The notes beneath the pieces are model-generated. The model made no database searches and was not told the origin of the DNA. It worked only from the letters and a program-made list of their open reading frames with translations. Made by a program: the position numbers and the translations under genes. From Halobacteriales archaeon QS_8_69_26 (GTDB taxonomy: Archaea > Halobacteriota > Halobacteria > Halobacteriales > SW-7-71-33), in NCBI GenBank assembly GCA_003023195.1, contig PXRX01000010.1:1-64000 (forward strand): 64,000 bases of DNA, given 5' to 3'. Positions 15,912 to 24,540 of the stretch are shown piece after piece (within the stretch, counting starts at the first letter, position 1; each line of letters opens with the position of its first letter).

Positions 15912-16616
15912 ATGCCCACACTCTTCGCCATCGGCGGCGGCGAGATAGCGGACGCCGAGACGCGACCTATGGACGAGGCGGTCGTCGATGCGACCGGCGT
16001 CGACGAACCGGAGGTGCTCTTCCTCCCCACCGCCAGCGCCGACGCGGTGGGCTACGTCGAGAAGTTCACCGAATACTACGGCGAGGACCTGGGGTGCTCG
16101 ACGTCGGTCGCGCGACTGTCCAGGGCGCGGGAGGCACCCGTCGCGGAACTGATCGAAGCCGCCGACGCGGTCTACGTCGGGGGCGGCGACACCGGCTACA
16201 TGCTCGACACCTGGCGGACCCGTGGGGTCGACGACCTCCTCCGGACGGCCTGGCAGGACGGGACCGTGATGGCGGGCCTGTCCGCGGGTGCGCTGTGCTG
16301 GTTCGAGGGCGGGATCAGTGACGCCGTCTGGCTCGAAGACGTCCCCCTCGGACCGGTCCACGGCCTGGGAATCGTCCGGGACCTGCACGCCACCGTTCAC
16401 GCCGACCCGGACCGCCGCGAGACGTTCCGGGAGTACTGCTCGGTGCGGGACGCGACGGGGATCGCCCTGGAGGACCTGGCCGCCATCGAGGTCCGCGACG
16501 AGGAGTGGCGGATCCACACCGCGTCCCCCAACGCCTTCGCGTTCCACGTCCGGGAGGACGCCGTGGTTCCACTCCCGACCGACGGCGAGTACCGGCCGCT
16601 GGCGGCACTCAGGTGA
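15912..16616 (+). CDS. Peptidase E-like (S51) class I glutamine amidotransferase-fold protein
   Basis: A 234-aa protein with an N-terminal MPTLFAIGGGEI strand, EVLFLPTASAD, VYVGGGDTGYMLDTW, and the nucleophile elbow AGLSAGALCWF with Ser in place of the Cys of true amidotransferases. This is the signature of peptidase family S51 (dipeptidase E/cyanophycinase type), which cleaves Asp-X dipeptides or related isopeptides. The specificity here is unknown. I chose the ATG at 15912 because the family begins with the TLFAIGGG strand; longer upstream extensions are Pro/Arg-rich and antisense to the neighbouring gene. Confidence 0.87.
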   Translation: MPTLFAIGGGEIADAETRPMDEAVVDATGVDEPEVLFLPTASADAVGYVEKFTEYYGEDLGCSTSVARLSRAREAPVAELIEAADAVYVGGGDTGYMLDTWRTRGVDDLLRTAWQDGTVMAGLSAGALCWFEGGISDAVWLEDVPLGPVHGLGIVRDLHATVHADPDRRETFREYCSVRDATGIALEDLAAIEVRDEEWRIHTASPNAFAFHVREDAVVPLPTDGEYRPLAALR

Positions 16617-16663
16617 GGAGGCGGTCACGACGGCGTGGGGCTCGCGGGGTCGCCGCTCCGCGA

Positions 16664-17086
16664 TCAGGTCTCGAACTCGGGGTCGCGGTCTTTCTCGCGG
16701 TGCCGGCGCTCGACGTCCTCGATGCGCTCGTTCTCGACCAATCGCTCCAGGCGACGCTCGAACTCCTCCTCGTCTATCTCGCCGGCCGCGTACCGCTGCT
16801 TGAGCGTCTCCAGGGCCGCCTGGTCCTCGTCGTCCGTCGTCGTTACCTCGCGCGTTCGGCTCCGCTTTCGCTCCCCCGATCCACCCAGGAACGGCCCGTA
16901 GTGGTCCGAGAGCACGGCGACCATCGGCAGGAGGACGGCGAAGCCCAGCACCCACACCATCCAGAACCAGCCCTGTCCCAGAAACAGCGCCACGAACCCG
17001 GCCCCCAGCACGGAGAAGACGACCAGCGGGACGGCGGCGTCGTCCTCGGAGTCGGACGGTTCGTCCTCCACGTCCGGTTCGACCAT
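16664..17086 (-). CDS. SHOCT domain membrane protein
   Basis: A 140-aa protein. The acidic N-terminus is followed by two membrane segments (VVFSVLGAGFVALFLGQGWF and MVWVLGFAVLLPMVAVL), a basic linker, and a SHOCT motif (AALETLKQRYAAGEIDEEEFERRLERLVE). It ends in a highly charged helix. The architecture and the YAAGEI-EEF core parallel the protein at 10230-10754, so the two are probably paralogs. The start is the ATG at 17086 (MVEPDVEDEP). Confidence 0.85.
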   Translation of the reverse strand: MVEPDVEDEPSDSEDDAAVPLVVFSVLGAGFVALFLGQGWFWMVWVLGFAVLLPMVAVLSDHYGPFLGGSGERKRSRTREVTTTDDEDQAALETLKQRYAAGEIDEEEFERRLERLVENERIEDVERRHREKDRDPEFET

Positions 17087-17205
17087 GCCCGTCGGTTGCA
17101 CCCCCCGGACCGAAAGCGGTTCGGTCGACCGTGGTCCGGGCGAAGCGCGATGGATCGACAACTGTCCGGCCGACTGCCGCGGGATCGGTCCCCGACGCCC
17201 TCGAC

Positions 17206-17264
17206 CGTGGACCACTCCTACGCCATCAGTCGTGGACCACTCCTACGCCATCAGTCGTGGACCA
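17206..17264. repeat. 25-bp tandem duplication of a gene 3' end
   Basis: Two complete 25-bp units (17206-17230 and 17231-17255) and the first 9 bases of a third (17256-17264) are identical. The third lies inside the last codons of the TPP-enzyme gene (minus strand, stop at 17251-17253). The final codons and stop of that gene are therefore copied downstream in tandem. Confidence 0.8.
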
Positions 17265-18954
17265 GGACGTCGACCACCGTCGGGCCGTCGCTCTCGACGG
17301 ACTCGACGATGGCGGCCTCGACGTCGTCGGGGTCGCCCGAGTCGACCAGGACGCCCTCGGCGCCGTGGCTCTCCGCGTTCGCGGGGAGGTCCACGTGGGG
17401 AGCGAAGTCCATCCCCACGAACTCGTGGTCGCCCTCCTCGCCCCCGAACATGTCGAGGGTGTTGTCCTTGAGTATCCGGTAGTTGCGGTTGTCGGGGACG
17501 ACGACGGTCAGGTCCAGGTCGTGCCGGGCCGCCGAGTAGAGCGCGTGCGGGTAGTAGAGGTACGAGCCGTCGCCGATGTAGCCGACGACGGGCCGGGGAT
17601 CCGACCGCTCGCCCTCGGCCAGCGCCGCCCCGACCGCCGCGGGGAGGCCGTAGCCCAGGCCGCCGCCCTTGTTACCGGTTAGCTGTCCGACCCCGAGGTT
17701 CCACCGGGTCAGGAGCGCGAACCGGGCGGTGACGCCCTCGTCGACGACGTAGGCGTCGCCGGCCGCCGCCCGCAGTGCGTCGACGAGTTCGGCCTTCGAG
17801 GCCCGGGGATCGTCGGGGGCGTCGCCCTGTCCGATCCGGCGCATCCGCTCCTGGGTGAACTCCCGCATGGCCTCGACGGCCGAGAGACGCTTCTCCCGTT
17901 CCTCCTCTGGCAGCCGGTCCCGCACCCGCTCGGCCAGGTCGGCCATCACCAGGCCGGGGTCCCCGCGGACGCCGATCGCTGGGCGGTGCTTGCCCACCTC
18001 CCAGGGGTCGTCGCTCACCTCGACGACGGTGGCGTCCTCGGGAACCAGCGGTTCCTCGTGGGGGACGAGCGTGGTGTTCGTCGAGCACCCGACCAGGAGG
18101 AGGGTGTCGGCGTTCAGCAGGGTCGAGGCGAACTCCTCGTCCGGCGGCACGAACGACACCCACTGGTCGTGGTCGAGCGGGAAGTTCACCTCGTAGGCCA
18201 GTATCTCGCCGTGGACCCGCGCCCCGGCGGCTTCGGCCAGGTCGACGGCCGCCCCGACGGGGTCGGTCGGGGAGTAGGCCCTATGGCGGGAGACGTGGTC
18301 GCCGACGACCATCACGGGGTCGTCCGCCTCGACGAGGGCGTCGGCCGCCCTGGCGAGTGCGTCGGGGTCGCCGGCCCCGGCGCTCGGCACGTTCGGGTCG
18401 AGCGGTTCCGGGTCGGCGTCGGTCGCGTCCAGCAACACGTCCATCGGGAGCGAGAGGAAGACCGGACCGGTCGGCGGGGACCGGGCGACCGAGACGGCAC
18501 GCCGGAGCATCGTCGGCAGCGCCGAGACGTCCAGCACCTCGTCGCTCCACTTCGTGAACTGCCGGGTCATCTCCACCATGTCGCCCCCGAGGATCGGCTC
18601 CTCGTGGCGAAAGCCCCGGGCGTGGGCGCCGGCGGTCACGACCAGGGGCGCACCGGCCATCGCCGCCCCGTAGACGTTGGCCAGGCCGTGGGCCGTCCCC
18701 GGCGCGACGTGGAGGTTCACTACCCCGACCGGGCTCCCCTCTATCTCGTCGGCGCGACCGAGCCTGTTCACAGCGTAGCCCGCCGCCATCCCCACCGCCA
18801 CGTCCTCGTGCAGCCCCAGGACGTAGTCGACGTCGCTGTCCTCCAGGCCCTTCATGATGGGCAACTCGGTCGTCCCCGGGTTCCCGAACAGGTAGTCGAT
18901 GCCGTACGCCTCCAGGGCGTCGACGAACAGGTCCGCACCGGTGTACTCGGTCAT
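17251..18954 (-). CDS. Thiamine-pyrophosphate enzyme (acetolactate synthase/benzoylformate decarboxylase-like)
   Basis: A 567-aa three-domain TPP enzyme. The N-terminal PYR domain has the catalytic Glu in LHEDVAVGMAAGYA and the FGNPGTTELP loop. A central domain has an MVVGDHVSRH segment. The C-terminal PP domain has GLGYGLPAAVGAA and the TPP-diphosphate motif GDGSYLYYPHAL...DNRNY. The group includes ALS-like and benzoylformate-decarboxylase-like 2-oxo-acid enzymes; the substrate is not predictable. The ATG at 18954 (MTEYTGADLFVDAL) matches the usual family start. It lies downstream of the acyl-CoA synthetase on the same strand, with a 101-bp gap. Confidence 0.87.
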   Translation of the reverse strand: MTEYTGADLFVDALEAYGIDYLFGNPGTTELPIMKGLEDSDVDYVLGLHEDVAVGMAAGYAVNRLGRADEIEGSPVGVVNLHVAPGTAHGLANVYGAAMAGAPLVVTAGAHARGFRHEEPILGGDMVEMTRQFTKWSDEVLDVSALPTMLRRAVSVARSPPTGPVFLSLPMDVLLDATDADPEPLDPNVPSAGAGDPDALARAADALVEADDPVMVVGDHVSRHRAYSPTDPVGAAVDLAEAAGARVHGEILAYEVNFPLDHDQWVSFVPPDEEFASTLLNADTLLLVGCSTNTTLVPHEEPLVPEDATVVEVSDDPWEVGKHRPAIGVRGDPGLVMADLAERVRDRLPEEEREKRLSAVEAMREFTQERMRRIGQGDAPDDPRASKAELVDALRAAAGDAYVVDEGVTARFALLTRWNLGVGQLTGNKGGGLGYGLPAAVGAALAEGERSDPRPVVGYIGDGSYLYYPHALYSAARHDLDLTVVVPDNRNYRILKDNTLDMFGGEEGDHEFVGMDFAPHVDLPANAESHGAEGVLVDSGDPDDVEAAIVESVESDGPTVVDVLVHD

Positions 18955-19055
18955 GATCGGACCCTCTCCGCCCGCGACCAAAGGCGTTTACCCGGCGACT
19001 CTCGGTTCCGGTTCCTGGGCGAGTTGTCCCCCTGTAACCGTGCGAAATCGCCCGG

Positions 19056-20897
19056 TCAGGCCCCGGCGTACATCGATTCGATCCGGTCCCGGTAGTGGTC
19101 GGCGATGGTCTCCCGGCGCTTCTTGAGGGTCGGCGTGAGTTCCTCCCGGTCGACGGTGAAGGCACGCTCGACCAACCTGAACCGCCCGACCTCCTGGTAG
19201 TCGGCCAGGTCGGCGTTCGCGTCCGCGACGACCGCCCGGTAGCGTTCGCGGATCCGCTCGTCCTCGACGAGGTCCCGGGGGACAGCGACGACCTCGTCGT
19301 CCTCGCGTTCGACGCCGGACTCGTGAACGTCGGCCTCCTCCTCCCTGGCGAGTTCGAGGAGGGCGTCGAGGTCCGGCTGGATCAGCGCGGTGACGAACTT
19401 CCGGCCGTCGGCGACGGCCATCGCCTCCGCGACCAGGCGGTGGCGGGTCAGGGCGTCCTCGACGGTGGTCGGTGCGACGTTGCGGCCGGTGTCCAGCACC
19501 GCGACCTCCTTCTTGCGGCCCTCGACGGCGAGGTACCCGGCGTCGTCGAAGCGCCCGAGGTCGCCGGTGTGGAACCAGCCGTCCGCCATGGCCGCGTCGG
19601 TGGCCGTCTCGTCGTTCCAGTAGCCCTCCATCACGTTCGGTCCCTGAACCAGGATCTCACCGTCCTCGGCGATCCGCATTGCAACGCCGGGGGCAGGGGG
19701 GCCGACGGTCCCGGGCCGGAACCGGTCGTGGGGGGTCAGCGCCCCCGGCGTCGTCAGTTCGGTCGCGCCGTATCCCTCCATCACGCGGACGCCGATCCCC
19801 CAGAAGAACTCCAGGACATCGGGGTCGATGCTCGCGGCCCCGGTGACGCTGAACTCCAGTTCGTCGAGGCCGATCCGCTCCCGGAGCGAGGGGTAGACCA
19901 GTCGTTCAGCCAGGGCGTGACGGGTCGCCAGGGTTCGGGAGGGCGCGCCGCCGTCGGCGATCGCTGCCCCGTACTCCCGGGCAACCCCGAGTGCCCACCG
20001 CAGCAGTCGGCCCTTTGCCCCGTCCGCGTCGGCCGCCCGCGATTCGATCCGGTCGTGGATCCGCTCGTAGAGGCGGGGGACCGCCATCACCGCGGTCGGG
20101 CGGACCATCCGTAGCTCCTCGGCCAGGTCGTCGGGGTCCATGTACGCCACCGCCGCCCCGCGGTGCCAGGCGTGGTAGTTGCCGAGTCGCTGGTAGACGT
20201 GCGAGAGCGGGAGAAACGCGCTCGCCCGGGCCCCGAATTCCGGAATGTGTTCGGACAGGATCGACAGCGTCGACAGGAGGTTGTGGTGGGTCAGCGCCAC
20301 TCCCTTCGGGTCGCCTGTGGTGCCACTCGTGTAGACGATGGTCGCAACGTCGTCGCCGCCCCTGTCCGTCCCGGGGAGCCCCTCCGTTCCCGTATCGGCA
20401 CCGTCGGACTCCGGGGATCCCTCCGGGACTTCCCCGGTGCTCCGGTCCTTCCCGACGGCAGGGAGGTCCTCCAGGAGGAAGACCTCCTCGACGGCGTCCG
20501 CGACCGGTTCGGGGGCCGGGTCCTCCGACACCAGCAGGGTCGCGCCGGCGTCCTCGACCACGTGCCGGGCCTGCCCGGGACTGAAACTGGGGTAGACCGG
20601 GACGAGAACGAGGCCGGCGAGGTGACAGGCCAGGTCGACCACGGACCACTCGTAGCAGGTGTCGGCCCGTATCGCGACCCTGTCGCCCGGTTCCGCCCCG
20701 GCCTCCACCAGTCCCGCGGCGACCGATCGGGCGCGGTCGACCGTCTCCCCCCACGACCGGTCGACGAACTCGTCGCCCTCGCGAACCAGGGCGGCCGTCG
20801 CGTCTCGGTCGGCGGCCACGTCGCGGACCCACACCGCCATCGAGTCGACCGGGGGCGTCACGGTCGGCGGATCCCCCCGGTGGATCTCGCTCGCCAT
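19056..20897 (-). CDS. Long-chain acyl-CoA synthetase (AMP-forming)
   Basis: A 613-aa adenylate-forming enzyme. The P-loop motif YTSGTTGDPKG is at residues 189-199, LPLSHVYQR follows, and the GYGATE motif (A5) and WFHTGDLGRFDDAGYL (A7) come later. The C-terminal region has KKEVAVLDTGRNVAP and a closing LTPTLKKRRETIADHY, typical of the FadD15-type long-chain subgroup. It activates fatty or aryl acids to acyl-CoA for degradation. An acidic insertion at about 150-180 just before the P-loop is a haloarchaeal feature. I chose the ATG at 20897; longer in-frame extensions run through the opposite-strand aroE gene. Confidence 0.9.
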   Translation of the reverse strand: MASEIHRGDPPTVTPPVDSMAVWVRDVAADRDATAALVREGDEFVDRSWGETVDRARSVAAGLVEAGAEPGDRVAIRADTCYEWSVVDLACHLAGLVLVPVYPSFSPGQARHVVEDAGATLLVSEDPAPEPVADAVEEVFLLEDLPAVGKDRSTGEVPEGSPESDGADTGTEGLPGTDRGGDDVATIVYTSGTTGDPKGVALTHHNLLSTLSILSEHIPEFGARASAFLPLSHVYQRLGNYHAWHRGAAVAYMDPDDLAEELRMVRPTAVMAVPRLYERIHDRIESRAADADGAKGRLLRWALGVAREYGAAIADGGAPSRTLATRHALAERLVYPSLRERIGLDELEFSVTGAASIDPDVLEFFWGIGVRVMEGYGATELTTPGALTPHDRFRPGTVGPPAPGVAMRIAEDGEILVQGPNVMEGYWNDETATDAAMADGWFHTGDLGRFDDAGYLAVEGRKKEVAVLDTGRNVAPTTVEDALTRHRLVAEAMAVADGRKFVTALIQPDLDALLELAREEEADVHESGVEREDDEVVAVPRDLVEDERIRERYRAVVADANADLADYQEVGRFRLVERAFTVDREELTPTLKKRRETIADHYRDRIESMYAGA

Positions 20898-21050
20898 GGC
20901 CACCCCTGTGACCGGACCCCGGAAAACACTTTGGCGACTCCCGGTCCGATCCGCTCTTCGGTCACTCCCCATCCCCTCCCGTGAGGGCGTGGTCGGCGAG
21001 GGTCGCCGCCCACCGGCCCATTTTTGACGGCGGGGGTCGTGAGAACGCTC

Positions 21051-21860
21051 ATGGACGTCTACGGACTCGTCGGGAACCCGGTGGGTCACTCGCTGTCCCC
21101 GGCGATGCACGAGGCCGCGTACGACGCGCTCGGGGTCGACGCCCGGTACGTGAGCTTCGAACCGGACAGGGGGGACCTGGCGGCGGCAGTCGCGGGCGCC
21201 CGCGCACTGGGGATCGAGGGCATCAACGTCACCATCCCGTTCAAGGAGGAGGTGCTGGAACTCGACGGGATCATCCCGGACGACTCGGCCCAGCAGATCG
21301 GTGCTGCCAACACGCTCGACCTCTCGGGGGAGACGGTGACGGCACACAACACGGACGCGACCGGCGCGCGCCGGGCGCTCATCGAGTCGGGGGTCACCCT
21401 CCAGGACGCCACCGTGACCGTCGTCGGAGCGGGGGGCGCCGGCCGCGCCATCACCGTCTCGCTGGTCCGGGCAGGGGCGAACGTCCGGGTCGTCAACCGG
21501 ACGCTCGATCGGGCGGAGCGCCTCGCGGAGGAGGCCGGCGAACGCGTCAGCGCGTACCCCCTCTCCGATGTCCCGTCGCTCCTCGGCGACTCGGACGTGC
21601 TGGTGAACGCCACGAGCGTCGGGATGGAGACGGAGAGTTCGCCGGTGCCGGCCGAGGCGGTCCACGGCGAACTGACGGTCTTCGACGCCGTCTACCGGCC
21701 GCTCCAGACGAGACTGCTCCGGGACGCCCAGGCCGCCGGCGCGAAGACCATCGACGGCGCACGGATGCTCCTGTACCAGGGTGCCGCCGCATTCGAGATC
21801 TGGACGGGCCACGCCGCCCCGGTCGACGAGATGGAGCGAACCCTCTACGACCGGCTCTGA
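21051..21860 (+). CDS. aroE: Shikimate dehydrogenase
   Basis: A 269-aa NADP-dependent enzyme that reduces 3-dehydroshikimate in aromatic amino acid synthesis. Motifs are NPVGHSLSPAMHE at residues 8-20 (substrate binding), NVTIPFKE with the catalytic Lys, AHNTDATGARRAL, the dinucleotide-binding GAGGAGRAI, and the C-terminal LLYQGAAAFEIWTG. All catalytic residues are present. CATTTTT about 27-31 nt upstream supports a leaderless start at the ATG at 21051 rather than the GTG/ATG farther up. It is divergent from the acyl-CoA synthetase gene. Confidence 0.95.
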   Translation: MDVYGLVGNPVGHSLSPAMHEAAYDALGVDARYVSFEPDRGDLAAAVAGARALGIEGINVTIPFKEEVLELDGIIPDDSAQQIGAANTLDLSGETVTAHNTDATGARRALIESGVTLQDATVTVVGAGGAGRAITVSLVRAGANVRVVNRTLDRAERLAEEAGERVSAYPLSDVPSLLGDSDVLVNATSVGMETESSPVPAEAVHGELTVFDAVYRPLQTRLLRDAQAAGAKTIDGARMLLYQGAAAFEIWTGHAAPVDEMERTLYDRL

Positions 21861-21897
21861 GAGCGGAGCGACCCTCGCGGATCCCCATCGCCCGATT

Positions 21898-21965
21898 CCC
21901 GACCCAGATCGGATCACCCCGGAGTTCGATCCCCGACCCAGATCGGATCACCCCGGAGTTCGATT
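21898..21965. repeat. 34-bp tandem repeat, two copies
   Basis: Copies at 21898-21931 and 21932-21965 differ only at the last base. Each contains ATCGGATCACCCCGG. Partial matches (CGATTCCC) flank the array on both sides. It lies in the 242-bp spacer between aroE and the helix-hairpin-helix gene, about 100 bp before that gene's TTTAAG promoter. Confidence 0.8.
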
Positions 21966-22102
21966 CCCCGGCCACCGACCCACCGACTCCCCCAGGGATG
22001 CCGTCGTCCTCCCCGACTCCGGGGGGTGTCCGGGTACCCTGGAAACCGTGGGAGTGCACCGGGCAATCGGATTTAAGACACACCGACGTGTACGTTCCGG
22101 TG

Positions 22103-22651
22103 ATGGGTCTGCTCCAGAAGATCAAATCAATACTCGGCTTGCAGAGTAGCGGCTCGAAGCGCGAGCGGAAGGACGTCGGAGTCACCGTCGAGCGCGAGGG
22201 CGGAACGGGGTCGAGCGCCTCGACGGGGACCGAGAACGCCGTCAAGGGTACCGACGCCGGGACGGCGGACGACGCCGACACGGACGGGGGATCGACGGCC
22301 GACACCGTCGAGGAGTCCGAACCGGTAGACGAGGGGGAGCCGACCGGGGACGCGGAATCCGAGGACACGGCGGCAGACGACCCGGCGGCCGAGGCCGAGG
22401 AAGCGGCCGATACGGAGTCGGAAACCGCGGACGCCGAGGACGGGACCGAGGAGGAGAGCAGGGTCCCCTCCGAGGCCGTCGACGTCATCAAGGGGATCGG
22501 TCCCACCTACGCCGGTCGCCTCTCGGACGTGGGCGTGGAGACCGTCGCCGACCTGGCCGACGCCAACGCCGAGGAGGTCGCCGAACGGGCGGACGTCCCC
22601 GAGGGTCGCCTGGCGGACTGGATAGAGAAGGCGAAGGCCCGAAAACGGTAG
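22103..22651 (+). CDS. Helix-hairpin-helix domain protein with acidic linker
   Basis: A 182-aa protein. It starts with a short amphipathic helix (MGLLQKIKSILGL), followed by about 110 residues of low-complexity Asp/Glu/Thr/Ala sequence that is probably disordered. The C-terminal domain is a tandem helix-hairpin-helix (VIKGIGPTYAGRLSDVGVETVADLADANAEEVAERADV). HhH domains of this type bind DNA non-specifically or mediate protein contacts. A GATTTAAGAC element lies about 30 nt before the ATG at 22103. The exact role is unknown. Confidence 0.8.
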   Translation: MGLLQKIKSILGLQSSGSKRERKDVGVTVEREGGTGSSASTGTENAVKGTDAGTADDADTDGGSTADTVEESEPVDEGEPTGDAESEDTAADDPAAEAEEAADTESETADAEDGTEEESRVPSEAVDVIKGIGPTYAGRLSDVGVETVADLADANAEEVAERADVPEGRLADWIEKAKARKR

Positions 22652-22712
22652 GTCCCCGACGCCACGGATCCCCCACGAGACCAGCCCCTGAGAGACCCAC
22701 CTGGCCCTCGCC

Positions 22713-23570
22713 ATGTCCCTGTTCCACGTCGACGGCGAACTGGTTCCCGCCGGAGAGGCGTGCCTGCCCGTCAGGGACAGGAGCCTCGCCTACGGCGACG
22801 CCGCCGTCGAGACCATGCGAGCCTACGGCGGCCGGATCCACCGGTGGGAGGAGCACCTGACCGGCCTCACCCGGACCTGCGAGGCCCTGTCGATCCCGGT
22901 TCCCGACGGCCTCCGTGCCCGGATCCGGGAGACCCTCTCCGCGAACGACCTGGCCGACGCCCGCGTGGACCTGACGGTGACCCGGGGCGAGGGCGGCGAC
23001 GGTCCGACGCCGCCGTCGCCCGGGGAGACCGACCCGACCGTCGTCGTTGCCGTCGATCCACTCCCCAGGGGCGGGCGGAAGGGGTCGCCGCCGTGGGACG
23101 GTCCTGCAACGGTGAGGACGGCCGCGACCCGCGTCCCGCCCGCCGCGGCGCGCCCGCCGGGACTCCGAACTGCGGGCGACCTGACAGCGGTGCTCGCCCG
23201 CCTCGAACTCGCAGAGGAGGACGAGGCCCTCGTCCGGGACGTCGACGGCGCGGTCGTCGGCGGTGCTGCGTCCGACGCCTGCTTCGTCGACCAGGGGGGA
23301 ATCCACGCGCCGGATCCCGAGACCGTCCCGGTGTCCCCGGGCGTGGTCCGGGGGGTCGCCTTCGAGCACGCCCGCGACCAGGGGATTCCCGTCACCGTCG
23401 GTCGGTACGACCCGCGGGACTTCCGCACCGCGGAGGAAGCCTTCCTCGCGAGTACGACCTGGGGGATCCGACCCGTCGGATCGGTCGACGGCGTCGAGGT
23501 CGGCTCAGGGCCGGTGACCGACCTCCTGCGGACCGTGTTCGCCAACCGGATAGAGGCCGAGTTCTACTGA
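22713..23570 (+). CDS. Class IV aminotransferase-fold (PabC-like) protein lacking the PLP lysine
   Basis: A 285-aa protein with the fold-type IV layout of PabC/IlvE: RDRSLAYGDAAVETMRAYGG at residues 21-40 and, later, PVSPGVVRGVAFEHA. The segment that normally carries the Schiff-base Lys (pattern K-T-x-N-Y-L-x-x-x-L-A-R-L-E) reads L-R152-T-A-G-D-L...LARLE, so Arg replaces Lys. The usual EGxxSN that contacts the PLP ring reads G183-G-AAS-D188, so Glu and Asn are also lost. It is probably not an ordinary PLP enzyme. It follows the HhH gene by 61 bp; no pabA/pabB is nearby. Confidence 0.75.
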   Translation: MSLFHVDGELVPAGEACLPVRDRSLAYGDAAVETMRAYGGRIHRWEEHLTGLTRTCEALSIPVPDGLRARIRETLSANDLADARVDLTVTRGEGGDGPTPPSPGETDPTVVVAVDPLPRGGRKGSPPWDGPATVRTAATRVPPAAARPPGLRTAGDLTAVLARLELAEEDEALVRDVDGAVVGGAASDACFVDQGGIHAPDPETVPVSPGVVRGVAFEHARDQGIPVTVGRYDPRDFRTAEEAFLASTTWGIRPVGSVDGVEVGSGPVTDLLRTVFANRIEAEFY

Positions 23571-23641
23571 CCGGCCAGCGGTCGTGGGCCCCTCGACCCG
23601 GGATCGCCGGGTTTTGGTTGGTCCGGCCGCTCCCGGCTCCC

Positions 23642-24091
23642 ATGGACGACGGAGCGCGGGTCGCGGGGGTCGACGAGGTGCCGGCCGAGTCGAGTTTCCT
23701 GTTCAGGGTCCGCGAGGTCGGGAGCGAGGAGACGAAGGAGGCCATCCTCGTCCGGGGGGACGGACCCGACGACGATGCCCCCGAACGCGAGGAGTCCGTC
23801 GCCGCCTGGCTCAACTACTGCCAGCACTTCACCCACATCAGACTCGACAAGGGATCCGGCGTCGAGGTCCGCGGCGACGACCTGGTGTGCACGAACCACG
23901 GCGCGATGTTCGACGCCGGGAGCGGCCTGTGCACGTTCGGTCCCTGCGAGGGCGCGTACCTCGAATCGCTCGACGTCACCGTGCGGGACGCGGCGGTCTA
24001 CCTCACCGACGAGGACTACGAGTTCGACGGGGTCGGCCCCGCCGAACGGGACCCGGTCGACCTCGCCTCGAAGTCGAACGTCGAGTTCTGA
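23642..24091 (+). CDS. Rieske [2Fe-2S] protein
   Basis: A 149-aa soluble protein with one Rieske centre: C60-x-H62 (YCQHFTH) and C83-x2-H86 (VCTNHGAMFD), then the GPCEGAYLESL return strand. It has no signal peptide, so it is probably a cytosolic ferredoxin-like electron carrier for an oxygenase or another redox enzyme; none is adjacent. The ATG at 23642 is 71 bp after the PabC-like stop, and an AT-poor GGGTTTTGG lies at the promoter distance. The start is well supported because the domain begins soon after. Confidence 0.9.
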   Translation: MDDGARVAGVDEVPAESSFLFRVREVGSEETKEAILVRGDGPDDDAPEREESVAAWLNYCQHFTHIRLDKGSGVEVRGDDLVCTNHGAMFDAGSGLCTFGPCEGAYLESLDVTVRDAAVYLTDEDYEFDGVGPAERDPVDLASKSNVEF

Positions 24092-24133
24092 GCGGCCGGG
24101 TGACGCCGGCAAAGGGGTCGAGGCCCGGGACCG

Positions 24134-24340
24134 CTACTCCCGGTCGTCCGACCCGAAGACCGACCGATAGACCGTTCCCCCAGAGGCCAACCGATAGACG
24201 GCTCCCCCGAAGACGCCCGCCGGGACCACCCAGAGGATCATCTCGGGCATGGTCGACGCTCCGTCCGTGAGCTCCAACCCGACGAGCAATGCGACCAGCG
24301 ACAGTGACACCTCCAGGTACAGTCGCGAGTCGTCGGCCAT
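24134..24340 (-). CDS. Small two-helix membrane protein
   Basis: A 68-aa protein with helices at about 9-25 and 33-52. The second contains ILWVVPAGVFGGAVYRL. The C-terminus is polar (SVFGSDDRE). I do not recognise the family. It resembles the 59-aa protein at 24541-24720 (shared G-V-F-G-x-x-V-Y pattern at the end of helix 2), so the two are probable tandem paralogs. The TACAGTAA palindrome C lies 148 bp upstream of its start, between the two genes. Confidence 0.7.
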   Translation of the reverse strand: MADDSRLYLEVSLSLVALLVGLELTDGASTMPEMILWVVPAGVFGGAVYRLASGGTVYRSVFGSDDRE

Positions 24341-24487
24341 GGTGGGATGGACCGGGGTCGCCCGGATAAGAATTTCCGATGCGTTCCGGGGCAGTCCTCC
24401 CGACCCGACCCCTCGACGGGGTACGCGGCCGGCAACTCGACACGCCGACCGGCACGGGAGTTCGGCCCTGGACGCCGGTGGTGAGTT

Positions 24488-24505
24488 TACAGTAACTCTA
24501 CTGTA
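24488..24505. promoter_or_regulatory. 18-bp palindrome, site C (TACAGTAA motif)
   Basis: TACAGTAACTCTACTGTA has the 8-2-8 layout with one mismatch between the arms. It lies in the 200-bp spacer between the two small membrane-protein genes, nearer the stop of the upstream gene (24541) than the start of the downstream one (24340). Confidence 0.55.
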
Positions 24506-24540
24506 ACGCCTCTCGTGCCGGCCGGACCGGGGCCGTCGTC

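Noticed and set aside
20981-22103. Upstream in-frame extension of the HhH protein to a 556-aa product
   Set aside because: The extra residues are antigenic-looking Gly/Arg-rich sequence from another frame of aroE. A TTTAAG promoter sits 30 nt before the ATG at 22103.
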